From Nitzschia sp. DOCU1 (lineage: Eukaryota > Bacillariophyta > Bacillariophyceae > Bacillariales > Bacillariaceae), in assembly GCA_951394045.1 (NCBI GenBank), contig OX595990.1, positions 2,844,549-2,908,548 of the forward strand: 64,000 bases of DNA, in the 5' to 3' direction. Within the stretch, counting starts at the first letter, position 1; every line of letters begins with the position of its first letter. Under the pieces are notes generated by a model that saw nothing but the letters and a program-made list of their open reading frames with translations, ran no database searches and was not told where the DNA came from. Of the stretch, positions 40,374 to 50,815 are shown one piece after another. The position numbers and the translations under genes are program-made.

Positions 40374-40752
40374 CTTTCAAATGAATCTAGTAGGTTCCTT
40401 GAATGTTGTAGTAGGAGACACGGACACCAAAGGAATGAATGATTGCTGTAGGTCGGCAATGTGTCGCCTCTCATTTTGTCGGCGCCTCTCAGCTCGTGCT
40501 TTGGCTCTCCTACTACGGGCAACGCCCGTATTACCAGGTATATTGCTTCAATGCTACCGCGATCGCGCAACACGGCAATGACCGGCCGCCTGTCCCTCTA
40601 CCCTGTGGTCACTTGAGTCGAACGAATGAATTACTAACACTCGCAACAACACCAAAAATCTCGGCGGCTGGAGGCGAGTTTGATGACTCCTGTAGTTGCA
40701 TAAAGCAACAATCCCTTTTGCAACAACAACAACATTCCAATTGACCATTACC
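40374..40752. other. Divergent promoter region
   Basis: Between the AP-1 sigma gene and the small membrane-protein gene; CAACAACAACA-rich leader before the latter. No other feature. Confidence 0.4.
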
Positions 40753-41259
40753 ATGACAGAAGACTTTCTGGATACGATAATGGCGTGGATGCTGCCGATA
40801 GTTACGATTGCCATGGTGGTGGGGGTTCAATTCCTCTTTTGGGGGGTGGTTCCAAGTGTGCAGCGTCCGCCATCAACGAAATCCGAGCCGGTCGAAGACA
40901 CAGCGCACGCATCATCATCATTGAACGATCATCGTGACCAGGAAACCTTCCAAGAGAAGACTGGTGGACTTGGAATAGATAATACGGACGAAAATGAAGG
41001 ATCCGACAAGAATCGTTCCACCGCTTCTCTTCCATCTACCCCAACAAAAAGTGATGCCACTCCCGCCTCCAAGAACGGGCGAGAAGTCAAGACAACATCA
41101 AACGACGATGATGAGGAGGAGGATCTTTTCAAGATGAACGACCAATGGCGCTGTGCGTGTGAAGGAGGCTTCCTTCCACCGGGTTTGCTAAAATCATTTG
41201 GGGGTGCCGAGGCGATGATGCGACTAGGTACCGGCCAATGCTACCACAAGCAAACGTGA
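40753..41259 (+). CDS. Small single-pass membrane protein, unknown family
   Basis: 168 residues from ATG 40753; an upstream in-frame ATG at 40696 would add 19 residues of low quality, so the later start is preferred. One N-terminal hydrophobic span (IMAWMLPIVTIAMVVGVQFLFW) acts as signal anchor. A 90-residue polar, acidic linker follows, and the protein ends in a compact block (WRCACEGGFLPPGLLKSFG, then GTGQCYHKQT) that looks conserved because of its Cys, Trp and His content. I do not recognise the family; two of the Cys may bind metal or form a disulfide. Confidence 0.6.
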   Translation: MTEDFLDTIMAWMLPIVTIAMVVGVQFLFWGVVPSVQRPPSTKSEPVEDTAHASSSLNDHRDQETFQEKTGGLGIDNTDENEGSDKNRSTASLPSTPTKSDATPASKNGREVKTTSNDDDEEEDLFKMNDQWRCACEGGFLPPGLLKSFGGAEAMMRLGTGQCYHKQT

Positions 41260-41987
41260 TGGATTTATTCTATTCTTTCGGAGAGAAGTCGCAATGCCTC
41301 GTTTGTGCTTTGGGGGGAATATTTTGCTTCTACTTGACTAGCTACAGTACCAGACTGGCAGGGAAGACGAGTGGAGCCCCCACAACAACGAGCCCAGCTC
41401 CACCGCATTCGTGTTTCACAAGAAGCATCAACCAGTTGCTACCCCCATCTACGATTACTACGAAGTTACTCCCTGGTGCCACTGTTCAGTGCCCTGACTC
41501 TATGTTAGGACTTTACAGTCGCGACGACTTTTGCCAATGCGATTGCCAATGGAGGGCAATACGGTATACGCGTTCAATATTCAGAGGTGAGGACGCTCTC
41601 ATCCATCCTCTTTGATTGCCAAGGTAGTTGCTAACTGAATAGGGCGTACTCTACTCTGCTCGAACTATCTTCATGAAAGTAGTCAAAAGACGGGACGGAC
41701 GGCGGCGGGCATTGCTTGTTCGAGTCGAGACAGTCGGCAAGTTCAATTCGAGCCAGTCATTTCGTCTTCCGTTGAACGGCAAGGCTGGCGCTGCCATATG
41801 TGAAAAAGCTACCGTGAACGCCGGCATACCCTTGACGATTTTTCAATTTTTTAGCGCGCTGCACGAAAGACCCACCGGCCGCAACTTCCGACGCCGACCA
41901 TGATATCACACACAGTTCCAACCTCTTGTCGCGAGAGTAGAACCCAGTTGCTTCTTAGCCTTCAAGCCTTTGTTCCAACCTTCAACC
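41260..41987. other. Intergenic region upstream of alpha-tubulin
   Basis: Promoter and leader of the alpha-tubulin gene. Open frames at 41238-41615 and 41673-41903 have no recognisable product. Confidence 0.45.
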
Positions 41988-43614
41988 ATGCGTGGTAAGT
42001 CTTTATTGGAGGAAGATGAAGATAGGAGACGAGAGCAATGCAAATCATTGATTTTCCTTTTGAATTCCGTTCATCCAACGATGGAGATCGACCGTGGCTG
42101 GTCTACGTCGATTCTGGTACTGTTCCTACGTAATCGACCCATCAGAGCACCTCTCACCGACGTTTGTTTCGCTTCATAGAATGCATCTCCATCCACTTGG
42201 GTCAAGCCGGTATCCAGGCCGGTAACGGCTGCTGGGAGTTGTACTGCCTTGAGCACGGTATCGCCCCCGATGGTTCCATGGCGTCTGATTCCAGTGTTGG
42301 TGTAGCTGATGACTCTTTCAACACCTTCTTCAGCGAGACTCAGAGTGGAAAGCACGTCCCCCGCGCTGTCTATGTGGATCTCGAACCTACTGTTTGTGAC
42401 GAAGTCCGTGCTGGAGCCTACGCCAAGCTTTACCACCCTGAGCAGATTATCAACGGAAAGGAGGATGCCGCCAACAACTACGCCCGTGGTCACTACACCA
42501 TCGGAAAGGAGATTGTTGACCTCGTCTTGGATCGCATCCGAAAGCTTGCTGATAACTGTACTGGACTCCAAGGATTCCTCGTCTTCCACGCCACTGGAGG
42601 AGGTACTGGATCCGGTCTTGGATCTCTTCTTTTGGAGCGTCTCTCCGTCGACTATGGACGCAAGTCCAAGCTTTCCTTCGCGGTCTCGCCCTCTCCCCAA
42701 GTTTCGACTGCCGTCGTTGAGCCTTACAACTCCGTTCTCTCCACCCACGCCCTCTTGGAGCACACTGACTGCACTTTCTGCCTTGACAACGAGGCTTTGT
42801 ACGATGTGTGCCGTCGCAACTTGGATATCGAGCGCCCCACGTACACCAACTTGAACCGCTTGATCGCTCAAGTCATTAGTTCTTTGACTGCGTCGCTCCG
42901 CTTCGATGGTGCCTTGAACGTGGATGTCACCGAGTTCCAGACCAACTTGGTGCCCTACCCCCGTATCCACTTCATGCTCACTTCGTACGCTCCCGTCATC
43001 TCTGCTGAGAAGGCTTTCCACGAATCTCTCTCCGTCGCCGAGATTACTAGCTCGGTCTTTGAGCCTACCCACATGATGACCAAGTGCGACCCCCGCCACG
43101 GAAAGTACATGGCCTGCTGCCTCATGTACCGTGGTGATGTCGTCCCCAAGGATGTCAACGCCGCTGTTGCGTCCATCAAGACTAAGCGTACTATCCAGTT
43201 TGTCGACTGGTGCCCCACTGGTTTCAAGTGTGGTATCAACTACCAGGCTCCCAAGTGTGTCCCAGGTGGTGACTTGGCTGAAGTCAAGCGCGCCGTCTGC
43301 ATGGTTGCCAACACTACTGCCATTGCTGAGGCTCTTTCCCGCATTGACCACAAGTTCGACCTCATGTATGCCGTAAGTATATCCCCAGGCTATATTCGCT
43401 GCGACCTTTTCTTGTTTGTTGTTCTAACGATTGTCGCTTGCCACCTTTGCTACCGCAGAAACGTGCCTTCGTCCACTGGTATGTTGGAGAAGGTATGGAA
43501 GAGGGTGAATTCTCTGAGGCTCGTGAGGATCTTGCCGCTTTGGAGAAGGACTACGAAGAGGTTGGCGCCGACTCTGGTGACGCTGCCGCCGAAGGTGGTG
43601 AAGAAGAGTACTAA
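41988..43614 (+). CDS. TUA: Alpha-tubulin
   Basis: Three exons, 41988-41994 (7 bp), 42180-43372 and 43459-43614, with introns of 185 and 86 bp; 451 residues, the standard length. The protein polymerises with beta-tubulin into microtubules. The first exon gives only ATG CGT G, so the start becomes MREC; GTP-site signature [12 protein letters not shown] and the loop near DLEPTV are intact, and the C-terminus is EEY, so detyrosination is possible. Residue 40 is Ser ([11 protein letters not shown]) where most alpha-tubulins have the acetylated Lys40. Also unusual are QAGNGCWEL near residue 15 and SDSSVGVAD. Codon use is strongly biased, as expected for a highly expressed gene, and this produces long antisense open frames. 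Confidence 0.97.
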
Positions 43615-44160
43615 TTTCCTTGGAATTGCGCGTGCCATAATGGAATAGTACCTCGTAGTGTCTTCAATCCTCTCTATAGTGGAAAACGTACTACTATCGT
43701 ATTCTCATTATTCTCGGGTAGTTGCACAATGTAGTCCTTTGTAGTCAATTGACGTGATACACGGGACCTGGACTTGCCATGTCATGCAGGTCAACCGGGT
43801 ACTCCAAAGAGCAGTATCCAAAGCAAGTACGAGCAGAAGTAACATTGAGCGGGAGTGGCTACTACCAGTATGATAGTTGTTACACGAGTCCTTTGCTGCA
43901 TGCAGTAGTATGCATCCCGAATCCATCCTGTGTCAATGGGCGTCGACAGTGTACTAGTAGCGATCATTTGTAGCAATCTTCGACTGACTGTGACACAACT
44001 GTCGGAGTAAGAAGCGTACCTTCTAGCTAGGGGGTATTATGTGTGGTATGTAGTAGGACAAAATGCCGATATGCTAGCTACTCCGGCTAGCATTGATGAC
44101 AGAGTATCATAGTCGCAACTTTTCATTGGATGCTGGTTCTCGAGTGTCACTGTCCGGATC

Positions 44161-44188
44161 AGGGGTCAATTGTGGGGAATTGACCCCT
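44161..44188. repeat. Hairpin with 11-bp perfect arms
   Basis: AGGGGTCAATT and AATTGACCCCT around GTGGGG; short TCCGGATC and GGTCCGGA words flank it at 44153-44160 and 44188-44196, so the whole is a larger imperfect palindrome. Confidence 0.8.
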
Positions 44189-44526
44189 GGTCCGGATCAT
44201 ACTTGTCGACCGCGGGATCTGCCCGCGGCGCCGGCCCGGCCGCGTGGAATTCTCCGGAAGGGCGCAAGTACAATGCTGTCGTGTCAGAAGGGTACTCGCA
44301 CAACATCGACTCCGATTACTACACCAAGTTAAATCGAGTCCCATTCGACACTGTCGTGTCGACGAAGAAAGCTCACCCAGTCGGTCGGGCCTACAACAGC
44401 ATGTTTGGTGAAGGAAATCCACTGGTGTGCAACGATTACTCTATAGAAGGAGAAGAGATCAGAGACCACTACGAGGACGATGAAAGAACACAGATAATTT
44501 CATGGATTATACGTAGCGAACATTAA
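44170..44526 (+). CDS. Doubtful hypothetical protein
   Basis: 118 codons open from an ATG that lies inside the hairpin. The second half (EGYSHNIDSDYYTKLNRVPFD, then STKKAHPVGRAYNSMFGEG) has a protein-like composition, whereas the first 30 codons are GC-rich low complexity. It may be the last exon of a gene whose start is not visible, or a relic. No family is recognised. Confidence 0.3.
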   Translation: MWGIDPWSGSYLSTAGSARGAGPAAWNSPEGRKYNAVVSEGYSHNIDSDYYTKLNRVPFDTVVSTKKAHPVGRAYNSMFGEGNPLVCNDYSIEGEEIRDHYEDDERTQIISWIIRSEH

Positions 44527-44548
44527 AAGACTTCTTAGCTAGTGTCTA

Positions 44549-45313
44549 TCAGAGTTGGATAAGAGCCCCAGTGTAGCCGATGTGTCTTTGTTCAACCGGA
44601 TTCTCACTAATCTCGGACAGGAAAACTTCGTTTAGTGAGTCCAATGGAATGTCCTTAAAGGTACCATCCAAAGAGAGAAACTCATCAAACTCGTAGGAGT
44701 TGAATTGACTATTTTCAAAGATGCTGTCGGCGAGGAATGAAATAACCTCCTTTGGTGGTACGTCAGGGGTGACCACGCCCTCACTGGGGTAGAAGGTCTG
44801 CTCAAATAGGCTCAAGGCCACCTTACTTTTGCGGCTCTCTTCGATCGATTTGCTAAAAGCTCGGGGCACCTTCATGCATGAGGGTGGTGGAGGGAGCTTG
44901 AAAGTGTTGCTCTCGTGTAAAGGCTTCTTGTTGAGCATGTTTTTCTTTGTGATCATCTTCCTTCGACGATCTTCTTGCTGGTTACGGCGAAGAGCCAAGC
45001 TCCCTTCGAGATTATCGCGGCGGAACTCGGGATGGTGGAAGGCGCCATCGCGACGCAGTCGAAAACCGTAAATATAGCATTGACGGCGGAAACTATTGAA
45101 TTTGGTTTGGCTGAAGTAAGACGGCATGATTTCCTCGGTAAATGCCTTCGGCTTGTGGACCTTGAACGAGGCACCATCGGGTTGCCAAGAGATGATATCC
45201 ACAGTATTCCTTTCTTCAGTTTCCTCGAGAAGTTTGTGCAACTTCCATGGGAAAGGAAGCTTCAAGTCGACAAGCTTTCCATTGTTGTTGGCCTGAATTT
45301 GTTGTTGTACCAT
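44549..45313 (-). CDS. HSF-type DNA-binding transcription factor
   Basis: Intronless, 254 residues. Residues about 19-110 form a heat-shock-factor winged-helix domain: FPWKLHKLLEE, IISWQPDGASFKVHKPKAF, the recognition helix region FSQTKFNSFRRQCYIYGF, and the closing FHHPEFRRD. Diatoms carry a large, varied set of such factors and most are not linked to heat stress by experiment. The Arg/Lys-rich stretch RRNQQEDRRRKMITKK could be a nuclear signal. The rest is Pro- then acidic-rich (YEFDEFLSLDGTFKD), plausibly an activation region. No leucine-zipper trimerisation repeat of classical HSFs is evident. Confidence 0.9.
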   Translation of the reverse strand: MVQQQIQANNNGKLVDLKLPFPWKLHKLLEETEERNTVDIISWQPDGASFKVHKPKAFTEEIMPSYFSQTKFNSFRRQCYIYGFRLRRDGAFHHPEFRRDNLEGSLALRRNQQEDRRRKMITKKNMLNKKPLHESNTFKLPPPPSCMKVPRAFSKSIEESRKSKVALSLFEQTFYPSEGVVTPDVPPKEVISFLADSIFENSQFNSYEFDEFLSLDGTFKDIPLDSLNEVFLSEISENPVEQRHIGYTGALIQL

Positions 45314-46507
45314 GGTGCTGATGAAATGGGGGGAAGTTTTGAAAGATGTCGTCTGATGCGTTTTTGTGTCCGAAGATCCAGAAATTGTGAGAAGAAACTT
45401 TTCGCTCTTGGGTGGGGGAGTTCTTTATTTCAACTTTCCCGAGGAACCGTCAGGAACGACGCCAATAAAGGCGCCGCTTCTTGGCGCCGATCGTTCTTCC
45501 CATCATCCGCTTTCTGCGGGGTTGAGATTCGATTCCTTCGCGCTATTTCGATGATCGTGCCTATCAACATGTCCGACCGCGACACGCTTCTATTGTAGGC
45601 ATATATAATTATGTTTCGAAGAAGCAAAGACATTTCGGTTGTTAAAGGTTTTACTTAAGTAAGTGCTCCGAGACTCAAGAGCGTGTCAAACTTCTGTCTT
45701 CCCGGCGGGAAAGAGTGCTCGCACAACTGGAGCGTTCCGAATACCCCAGCCACACGATCCGACGCAGTCTCATTCTTTTACGATACTCCGCTGACATTCG
45801 TTTGATTTGATCCAAGATATTTGGAAAGATCCTTGCTGTGTGGTGGTGATGCAGTCGTAAAGACACCGCATGTGATCCCCCAAGGCTGGATGAATGAATG
45901 ATGACACCTGCCAGTGCATGCACATCTGCGACACTTTATGGCGGGACAGAGTGCTCGCACAACTGAGCGCTCCGAAGACCCCAGCCATGATCGTGGTCTC
46001 ATTCTTCTACTCCGCGGTGACACATTTGTTTGGATTTATCCAGGATCTTCGGAATGATCCTTGATGTGTGGTTGTGATGTACTCGTAAGCACCACATATG
46101 GCTGACCAAGGCTGAATTAATGATGATGCCTGCCAGGTCCGTGTTCTGGAAGTCGGGGAAGGATCTTTTCTGGTGCAGCTTGGTGGAAAGGAACCTCGGC
46201 CCTCAGGTTTCCGATGTCATGCTATTAGTATACAAGTAAATAGTAACTTTAAACTTTTCTTGCTACGTTACTGCCCATGGCTCTGCTAAAACATAGTCAC
46301 GTTCACCTAGCTAGCTACCACACGATGCATTATTGTACTCCGAGCAAGACACTAATCAAGTGCATCGACGGGGTCCATGAAAGGTACTTTTGGCTAGGAG
46401 GAACGGCAATCGTCATCTTTTGGCGCGCTGTAAGAATCCAATTCTGAAATGTGATCGTGCGCCGCCCCACTTCCTTCCCTAAGATTGACCGTCAAAAGCA
46501 GGAAACA
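45314..46507. other. Intergenic region with a tandem duplication
   Basis: Upstream flank of the HSF-type gene and 3' flank of the kinase-epimerase gene. It holds the 236-bp tandem repeat listed separately; no other feature is recognised. Confidence 0.45.
45704..46137. repeat. Diverged two-copy tandem repeat, period about 236 bp
   Basis: Copy 1 runs 45704-45939 and copy 2 starts at 45940. Matching landmarks include GGCGGGA, GAGTGCTCGCACAACT, CCCCAGCC, GGTCTCATTCTT-like blocks and GATGxxxCCTGCCAG. Copies differ by many substitutions and small indels, so the duplication is old. Confidence 0.8.
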
Positions 46508-48937
46508 TCACCCATTGTGCTGCCATGCTGTCCTTGCCATCCGCAAAGCGTTGAACGCCGAGCGGAGGGACTCGGGGTGTTCGAAGAGGAATGTCCCAGC
46601 CACTAAAATGTCCGCATTTGTTCTATCGGCAGTGTGTTCGTTGATTCCACCATCGACCATTATATCAAACGCTATCGTTTCACTTTCTCGAAACTTTCGT
46701 AACTCTTCGACTTTGCTCACTGCAGATTCTTGGAATTGTTGGCCACCAAATCCAGGTTCGACAGCAAGAACATCGACGATGGAGACTAGACCAGTCTTCA
46801 AGAGTGAGTGAATCTCTTTGGTGGGTGTGCTGGGGTTGATAGATACGCCACATTGCATTCCAGAATCAACCACCGCCTGAGCAAGTTGAATTGCTTCAAC
46901 GACATCCGCAGTTGCTTCCCACTGAAAGATAAAGGAATCGGCGCCAGCAACTTTCATGGGCGTAATGTAGCGTGCGGGACGATCGACACACATGTGCAAA
47001 TCAAGGATCGTGTTCTCTGAGCATTTTCGAATCGCTGCAACCATCCGCGGACCAAATGTAAGAGCATAGGGCGAATCGAGGAATACACCATCGAAAACAT
47101 CGACGTGCAATCGATTCAAGCCTGCGTCTAAACAACGCTGGACTTCTCCTTTCATGTTGGACCAGTCCGCAGCTAATAGGGATGGAGATATGACGGCATT
47201 CACTGGGATGGAAACAACCAGAGGCTCGCGACCTCTTTGCTCCGTTGAATCGGCATGTTTGTCCATATGCCCGCCGCGGTAAGATGCAATGGCATGGGCA
47301 ATGGGTCGGACAGAACCCCCGACTTTTGAGTATATCTTCGCATATAGCGTATTGTATGTCGACGCTGCGTCTGTTTCTGGCTCTAGCCGTTTTTCTATAC
47401 GAACCATAGAATCAACCGCGTCCTGGACTGATGAATGGACTCCAGAATTGACACTCGCCAAGATAGCACATCCAAGTAGCGGGGCATCGGCATTCTCACA
47501 TACAACGACCGGCTTTCCTGTTACATCAGCATGCATTTGGAGCCACAAATTACTTCTAGTGGCGCCTCCGGCAATCACGATTTCGTTGCATTTGTGACCT
47601 GCGTTTTCAATGGCATCCATGCAAGCTCTGGTGCCGAAGCAAACTGCTTCCATGAGAGCCCGCCAGATGTGCGCGCGTGTATGCGACAAGGTGACTCCTA
47701 GTAATGCACCCTTAGCCATTGGGTCTGTAATGGGAGTTCTGGATCCCTGGAAAGTTTCTAAAGCAACCAAGCCGTCACAACCAGGTGATATGGAAGCCGC
47801 TTCGTCATCAAGCTCGCGATACTCTGCGTCGGCTGCCCCAAATATGTTTCGGGCCCATCGGATGATGCTTCCCGTCGAAGATTGGCCTCCTTCTGCAAAG
47901 TTGATCCCTGGGAGGGGAGCGCCTCGGTACGCGCCCCACACCCCAGGTGACGAGGCTGGCGCCGCTGACACGACGCAGTGTAAATGAGAGGAGCCGGTGA
48001 TGAGGCACATCTGACCAGGGTTGATACAACCCAATCCAATCATTCCAACAAAAGCATCTGCGCCACCTTGTGTCACTACCAGCCCCTCGGGTAGACCTAG
48101 ATGTTCTGCTGCCTCTCGCGTCAGCTTGCCAACTTGTGCCCCCATAGGAAGGCATCGTTGTGGTAGCTTTGTAGCAAGATCTGGTATTCCGAGTTTTTTG
48201 TACAACGACAACGGCCTACCAGGATGTGGATTTTCAGCCGTACCATCCTTGATACATTCTTCTCCGTCCCAGTGCCATCTTGATGCAGCGTTGCAAGAGC
48301 TGGCGCAGATTTGTCCGGTAAGCTTGTAGTTTATAAAATCCTGGTACTCGCATATCGTAGCAGCCTTGGCCCACACTTCAGGTTCATTTTCTCGGATCCA
48401 GAGTGCCTTGGGTGTCATCCATTCCGCCGACAGAGGTCCCTCGCCGCCACAATTAACTCGCAGAGCCGGATCCCCCTTACATTTGGTCATGATCTCTTTT
48501 GTTTGAGGTGCCGAACGAGCATCCATCCACAAAAGGCAGTTTCGGAGTGGTTCCATATCTTCGTCCAAGGCTACCACGGAGCAACACGTTGTATCCACAC
48601 AAATGCTGCAAAATTCGTAATTGTCGGCCTTGCCCGGCATTGACGACACGGCACCACGGACGGCTGCTCCAATATTCTCGTACCAGTCGGCTGGATCCTG
48701 TTCGGCCCAACCAGGTTGAGGATGATATGTCTTGTAGGGTACGGCACAAGACTTCCCGATGACTGATCCAGTGACAGCATTAAAGCAACATGCTCGTATT
48801 GACTCTGTTCCTCCATCTACGCCAATCACAACCTTTTGAGCTGCCGAAGATACCGACCCGTAAACTGGATGCGTAAGAACCACAAGACATAGTACCACAA
48901 CTTTTGACATCCAGGTGGCCTTTGGATACATCACCAT
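46508..48937 (-). CDS. Fusion: FGGY pentulose (ribulo)kinase and ribulose-phosphate 3-epimerase
   Basis: Intronless, 809 residues from ATG 48937. A hydrophobic N-terminus (WMSKVVVLCLVVLTHPVYG) reads as signal peptide; plastid targeting would need a transit part, which is not obvious. Residues about 33-570 are an FGGY carbohydrate kinase: VIGVDGGTESIRACC (phosphate loop), CLLWMDARSAPQ, LTGQICASSCNAASRWHWD, TQGGADAFVGMIGLG (catalytic Asp), and GGATRSNLWLQM. Residues about 590-800 are a complete ribulose-phosphate 3-epimerase barrel: SPSLLAADWSNM, HVDVFDGVFLD, LDLHMCV, VEPGFGGQQF and MVDGGIN, with the metal and acid residues kept. The kinase would phosphorylate a pentulose, likely D-ribulose, and the epimerase would turn ribulose 5-phosphate into xylulose 5-phosphate. 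Fusing both points to channelling into the pentose phosphate route. Substrate is inferred from the fusion and family. Confidence 0.88.
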   Translation of the reverse strand: MVMYPKATWMSKVVVLCLVVLTHPVYGSVSSAAQKVVIGVDGGTESIRACCFNAVTGSVIGKSCAVPYKTYHPQPGWAEQDPADWYENIGAAVRGAVSSMPGKADNYEFCSICVDTTCCSVVALDEDMEPLRNCLLWMDARSAPQTKEIMTKCKGDPALRVNCGGEGPLSAEWMTPKALWIRENEPEVWAKAATICEYQDFINYKLTGQICASSCNAASRWHWDGEECIKDGTAENPHPGRPLSLYKKLGIPDLATKLPQRCLPMGAQVGKLTREAAEHLGLPEGLVVTQGGADAFVGMIGLGCINPGQMCLITGSSHLHCVVSAAPASSPGVWGAYRGAPLPGINFAEGGQSSTGSIIRWARNIFGAADAEYRELDDEAASISPGCDGLVALETFQGSRTPITDPMAKGALLGVTLSHTRAHIWRALMEAVCFGTRACMDAIENAGHKCNEIVIAGGATRSNLWLQMHADVTGKPVVVCENADAPLLGCAILASVNSGVHSSVQDAVDSMVRIEKRLEPETDAASTYNTLYAKIYSKVGGSVRPIAHAIASYRGGHMDKHADSTEQRGREPLVVSIPVNAVISPSLLAADWSNMKGEVQRCLDAGLNRLHVDVFDGVFLDSPYALTFGPRMVAAIRKCSENTILDLHMCVDRPARYITPMKVAGADSFIFQWEATADVVEAIQLAQAVVDSGMQCGVSINPSTPTKEIHSLLKTGLVSIVDVLAVEPGFGGQQFQESAVSKVEELRKFRESETIAFDIMVDGGINEHTADRTNADILVAGTFLFEHPESLRSAFNALRMARTAWQHNG

Positions 48938-49400
48938 AATATGATTTTCTAGGCAAGTCGGACTTCCAGTTTCCTTCGTTGAACTGGTGATGGGGTGTGT
49001 CCCATTGGGATAGCGATGGGAAGTTGAGGAAGCGACGATCCGATCCAATTGAGTTCGAATGGAGCACCATAAGGTAGCGGCGCCAAAATGTGATGTAGAA
49101 CTGCCGCCGGGGAGATGGATTAGATTTCTGACGTCACTATTTTAAATTTGGCGGGAAATCAAAGTACCGGCCGGCGCGCCACGCGTTGATGCGTGGAGAC
49201 TGCCAAAACTGCCATCAAACGCTGACGACACTTTCGGAAGGTGGCGAGAAAAGAAGCGATAGCAAGACATCAACGACGACGATGATGACTATTCGTCTCT
49301 CCTGTCAGCGGCCGCAACATCTAACATTTGCCAGTCTCATATCTCCAACAGCACACCAAACAATACGATAGCAGTTATCTCAATAAGAAGAATTGATACC
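48938..49400. other. Divergent promoter region
   Basis: Between the kinase-epimerase and ATP-grasp genes. The minus-strand frame stays open to about 49048 without an ATG; nothing else seen. Confidence 0.45.
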
Positions 49401-50815
49401 ATGGGACAAGCACTCTCGATTTTGCGTCACACTCAAACCTTCTACAAGGGCTTCTTCTACTATTTGTTCGGGAAAGGGCGACACTCGGAGTACCTTTTGA
49501 ACAATGAATCTGCGATTTCTTCGCTGAAGATTTCGCCCTCGGACTCCAAAGAAGAAGCTCTATTCAAGCAACATGCTCGGATCCACTTGTTCAGCCTGGC
49601 GTCGAATTTCTATCTCTACAAGAAACCTCACTACCGCAAGGGTTCGTACCGCGACGATCTCGTCGACAATCTTCGAAATGTAGCAATTCCGGGTACTGGA
49701 ATCCCTCTTTCTATTTTTGCCAGGAGTCGAGTCTTGGCGCTGGGATTCTTGTTGACCGCCTACCCTGCAGTCAGTCTGGTAGCATCCCTTCACAAGTGGT
49801 TCATGTCGAAATTCGAGAGCTCGCTCGGTGACGAATATGGGACTCGACTCTTGGCGCCAGACGACTGGTTTTCGTACTGGCGTCTCAATTGTAATGTTGT
49901 TGGGCTTCATGCTCTACTCAATGACATGCCGCGAGGATATGAGATGGAAAACAAATGGACCTTCTTGGACGAAGGTGCCAAATTGGGAGTTCCCATTTCG
50001 CCTTTTTTGAAAACACCAGGCATTGTAGTCAAACATCGCAACGAAGAGGGTGGTATGGGAATTTACTTTTACAAAAACGCGACGGCAGGTGGTGATTGGA
50101 TTATACAAGAGACCATCTCCAATAGCGCTTGGGTGTCAACTCTTCTGCCGTCGAATGCACCACTGTCCACCTTCCGTGTCATTACACAGAGCCGGGCCTC
50201 TATCGATATTCATAGCCCACCGGATGTGACACAGGTCACGGCTTTGAGCTGCGTCTTTCGTGCGGGACGTCAGGGTGCAGCGACGGATCATGATTCGATT
50301 TTGTTTGACGTGGACGTCAAGTCGGGTCTCATCCGCGGGGGCACGACGAATGCGCACTGGTATCGTCTTGGACTCCACGAGGCACTGCCCGGTCGATGTC
50401 CTTGGAGATCGCATCATAATTATCAGAGCCATCCAGATGGTGACATTGCAGTGTCGGGAAATTACGTTCCGGATATCAAGTCGATGCTCCATTTGGTGGA
50501 ACAGAGCCATTTCAAAATGTGCCCTGACGTCCCTTTTGCGGGATGGGACGTTGTCCTAAGTGCCGATCCAAAGCTGCCAGTGTGTTTGCTGGAAGTGAAC
50601 TTGTCGTGTAATTTCTTCCGAGGGTCCTTTGACAAGAAGGTAAGCAGCAGATAGTTCCATGCCGGTTCGAGACACTTATCATTACGCCTATGAAATTATT
50701 TGCTCACCCAATGATCGTTCTACCTTTTCAGGTCTACTTGGATTTTGTTGACGAATCCTTCTCAAAGCTACAAGCCTTGCGATTAACTGCGGATGCCGAA
50801 GGAAAGAAATTCTAG
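49401..50815 (+). CDS. ATP-grasp (sugar-transfer-associated type) protein, probably N-myristoylated
   Basis: Two exons, 49401-50639 and 50732-50815, with a 92-bp intron; 440 residues. The start MGQALS offers a Gly2 myristoylation signal, so membrane attachment is likely. The middle has an ATP-grasp layout like the ATPgrasp_ST family: a lid segment (IVVKHRNEEGGMGIYFYKN), WIIQETISNS, then STFRVITQSR, a long strand region with DHDSILFDVDVKSGLIRGG, and the metal-binding end AGWDVVLSADPKLPVCLLEVNLSCNF. Such enzymes join a carboxylate to an acceptor with ATP; the substrates of this branch are unknown to me. The second exon adds only 27 residues. Confidence 0.75.

Larger units (their letters stand above)
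43615..44548. other. Intergenic region with a hairpin and a doubtful ORF
   Basis: Lies between the convergent alpha-tubulin and HSF-type genes. Besides the two entries below nothing is recognised. Confidence 0.4.

Noticed and set aside
42071..43351. 426-codon antisense open frame inside alpha-tubulin
   Set aside because: Produced by the strong codon bias of the tubulin gene; composition is Gly/Val/Ser-rich and no family is recognised.
45940..46137. Additional transposon at the 236-bp repeat
   Set aside because: No inverted ends or target copies are visible; it is a plain tandem duplication.
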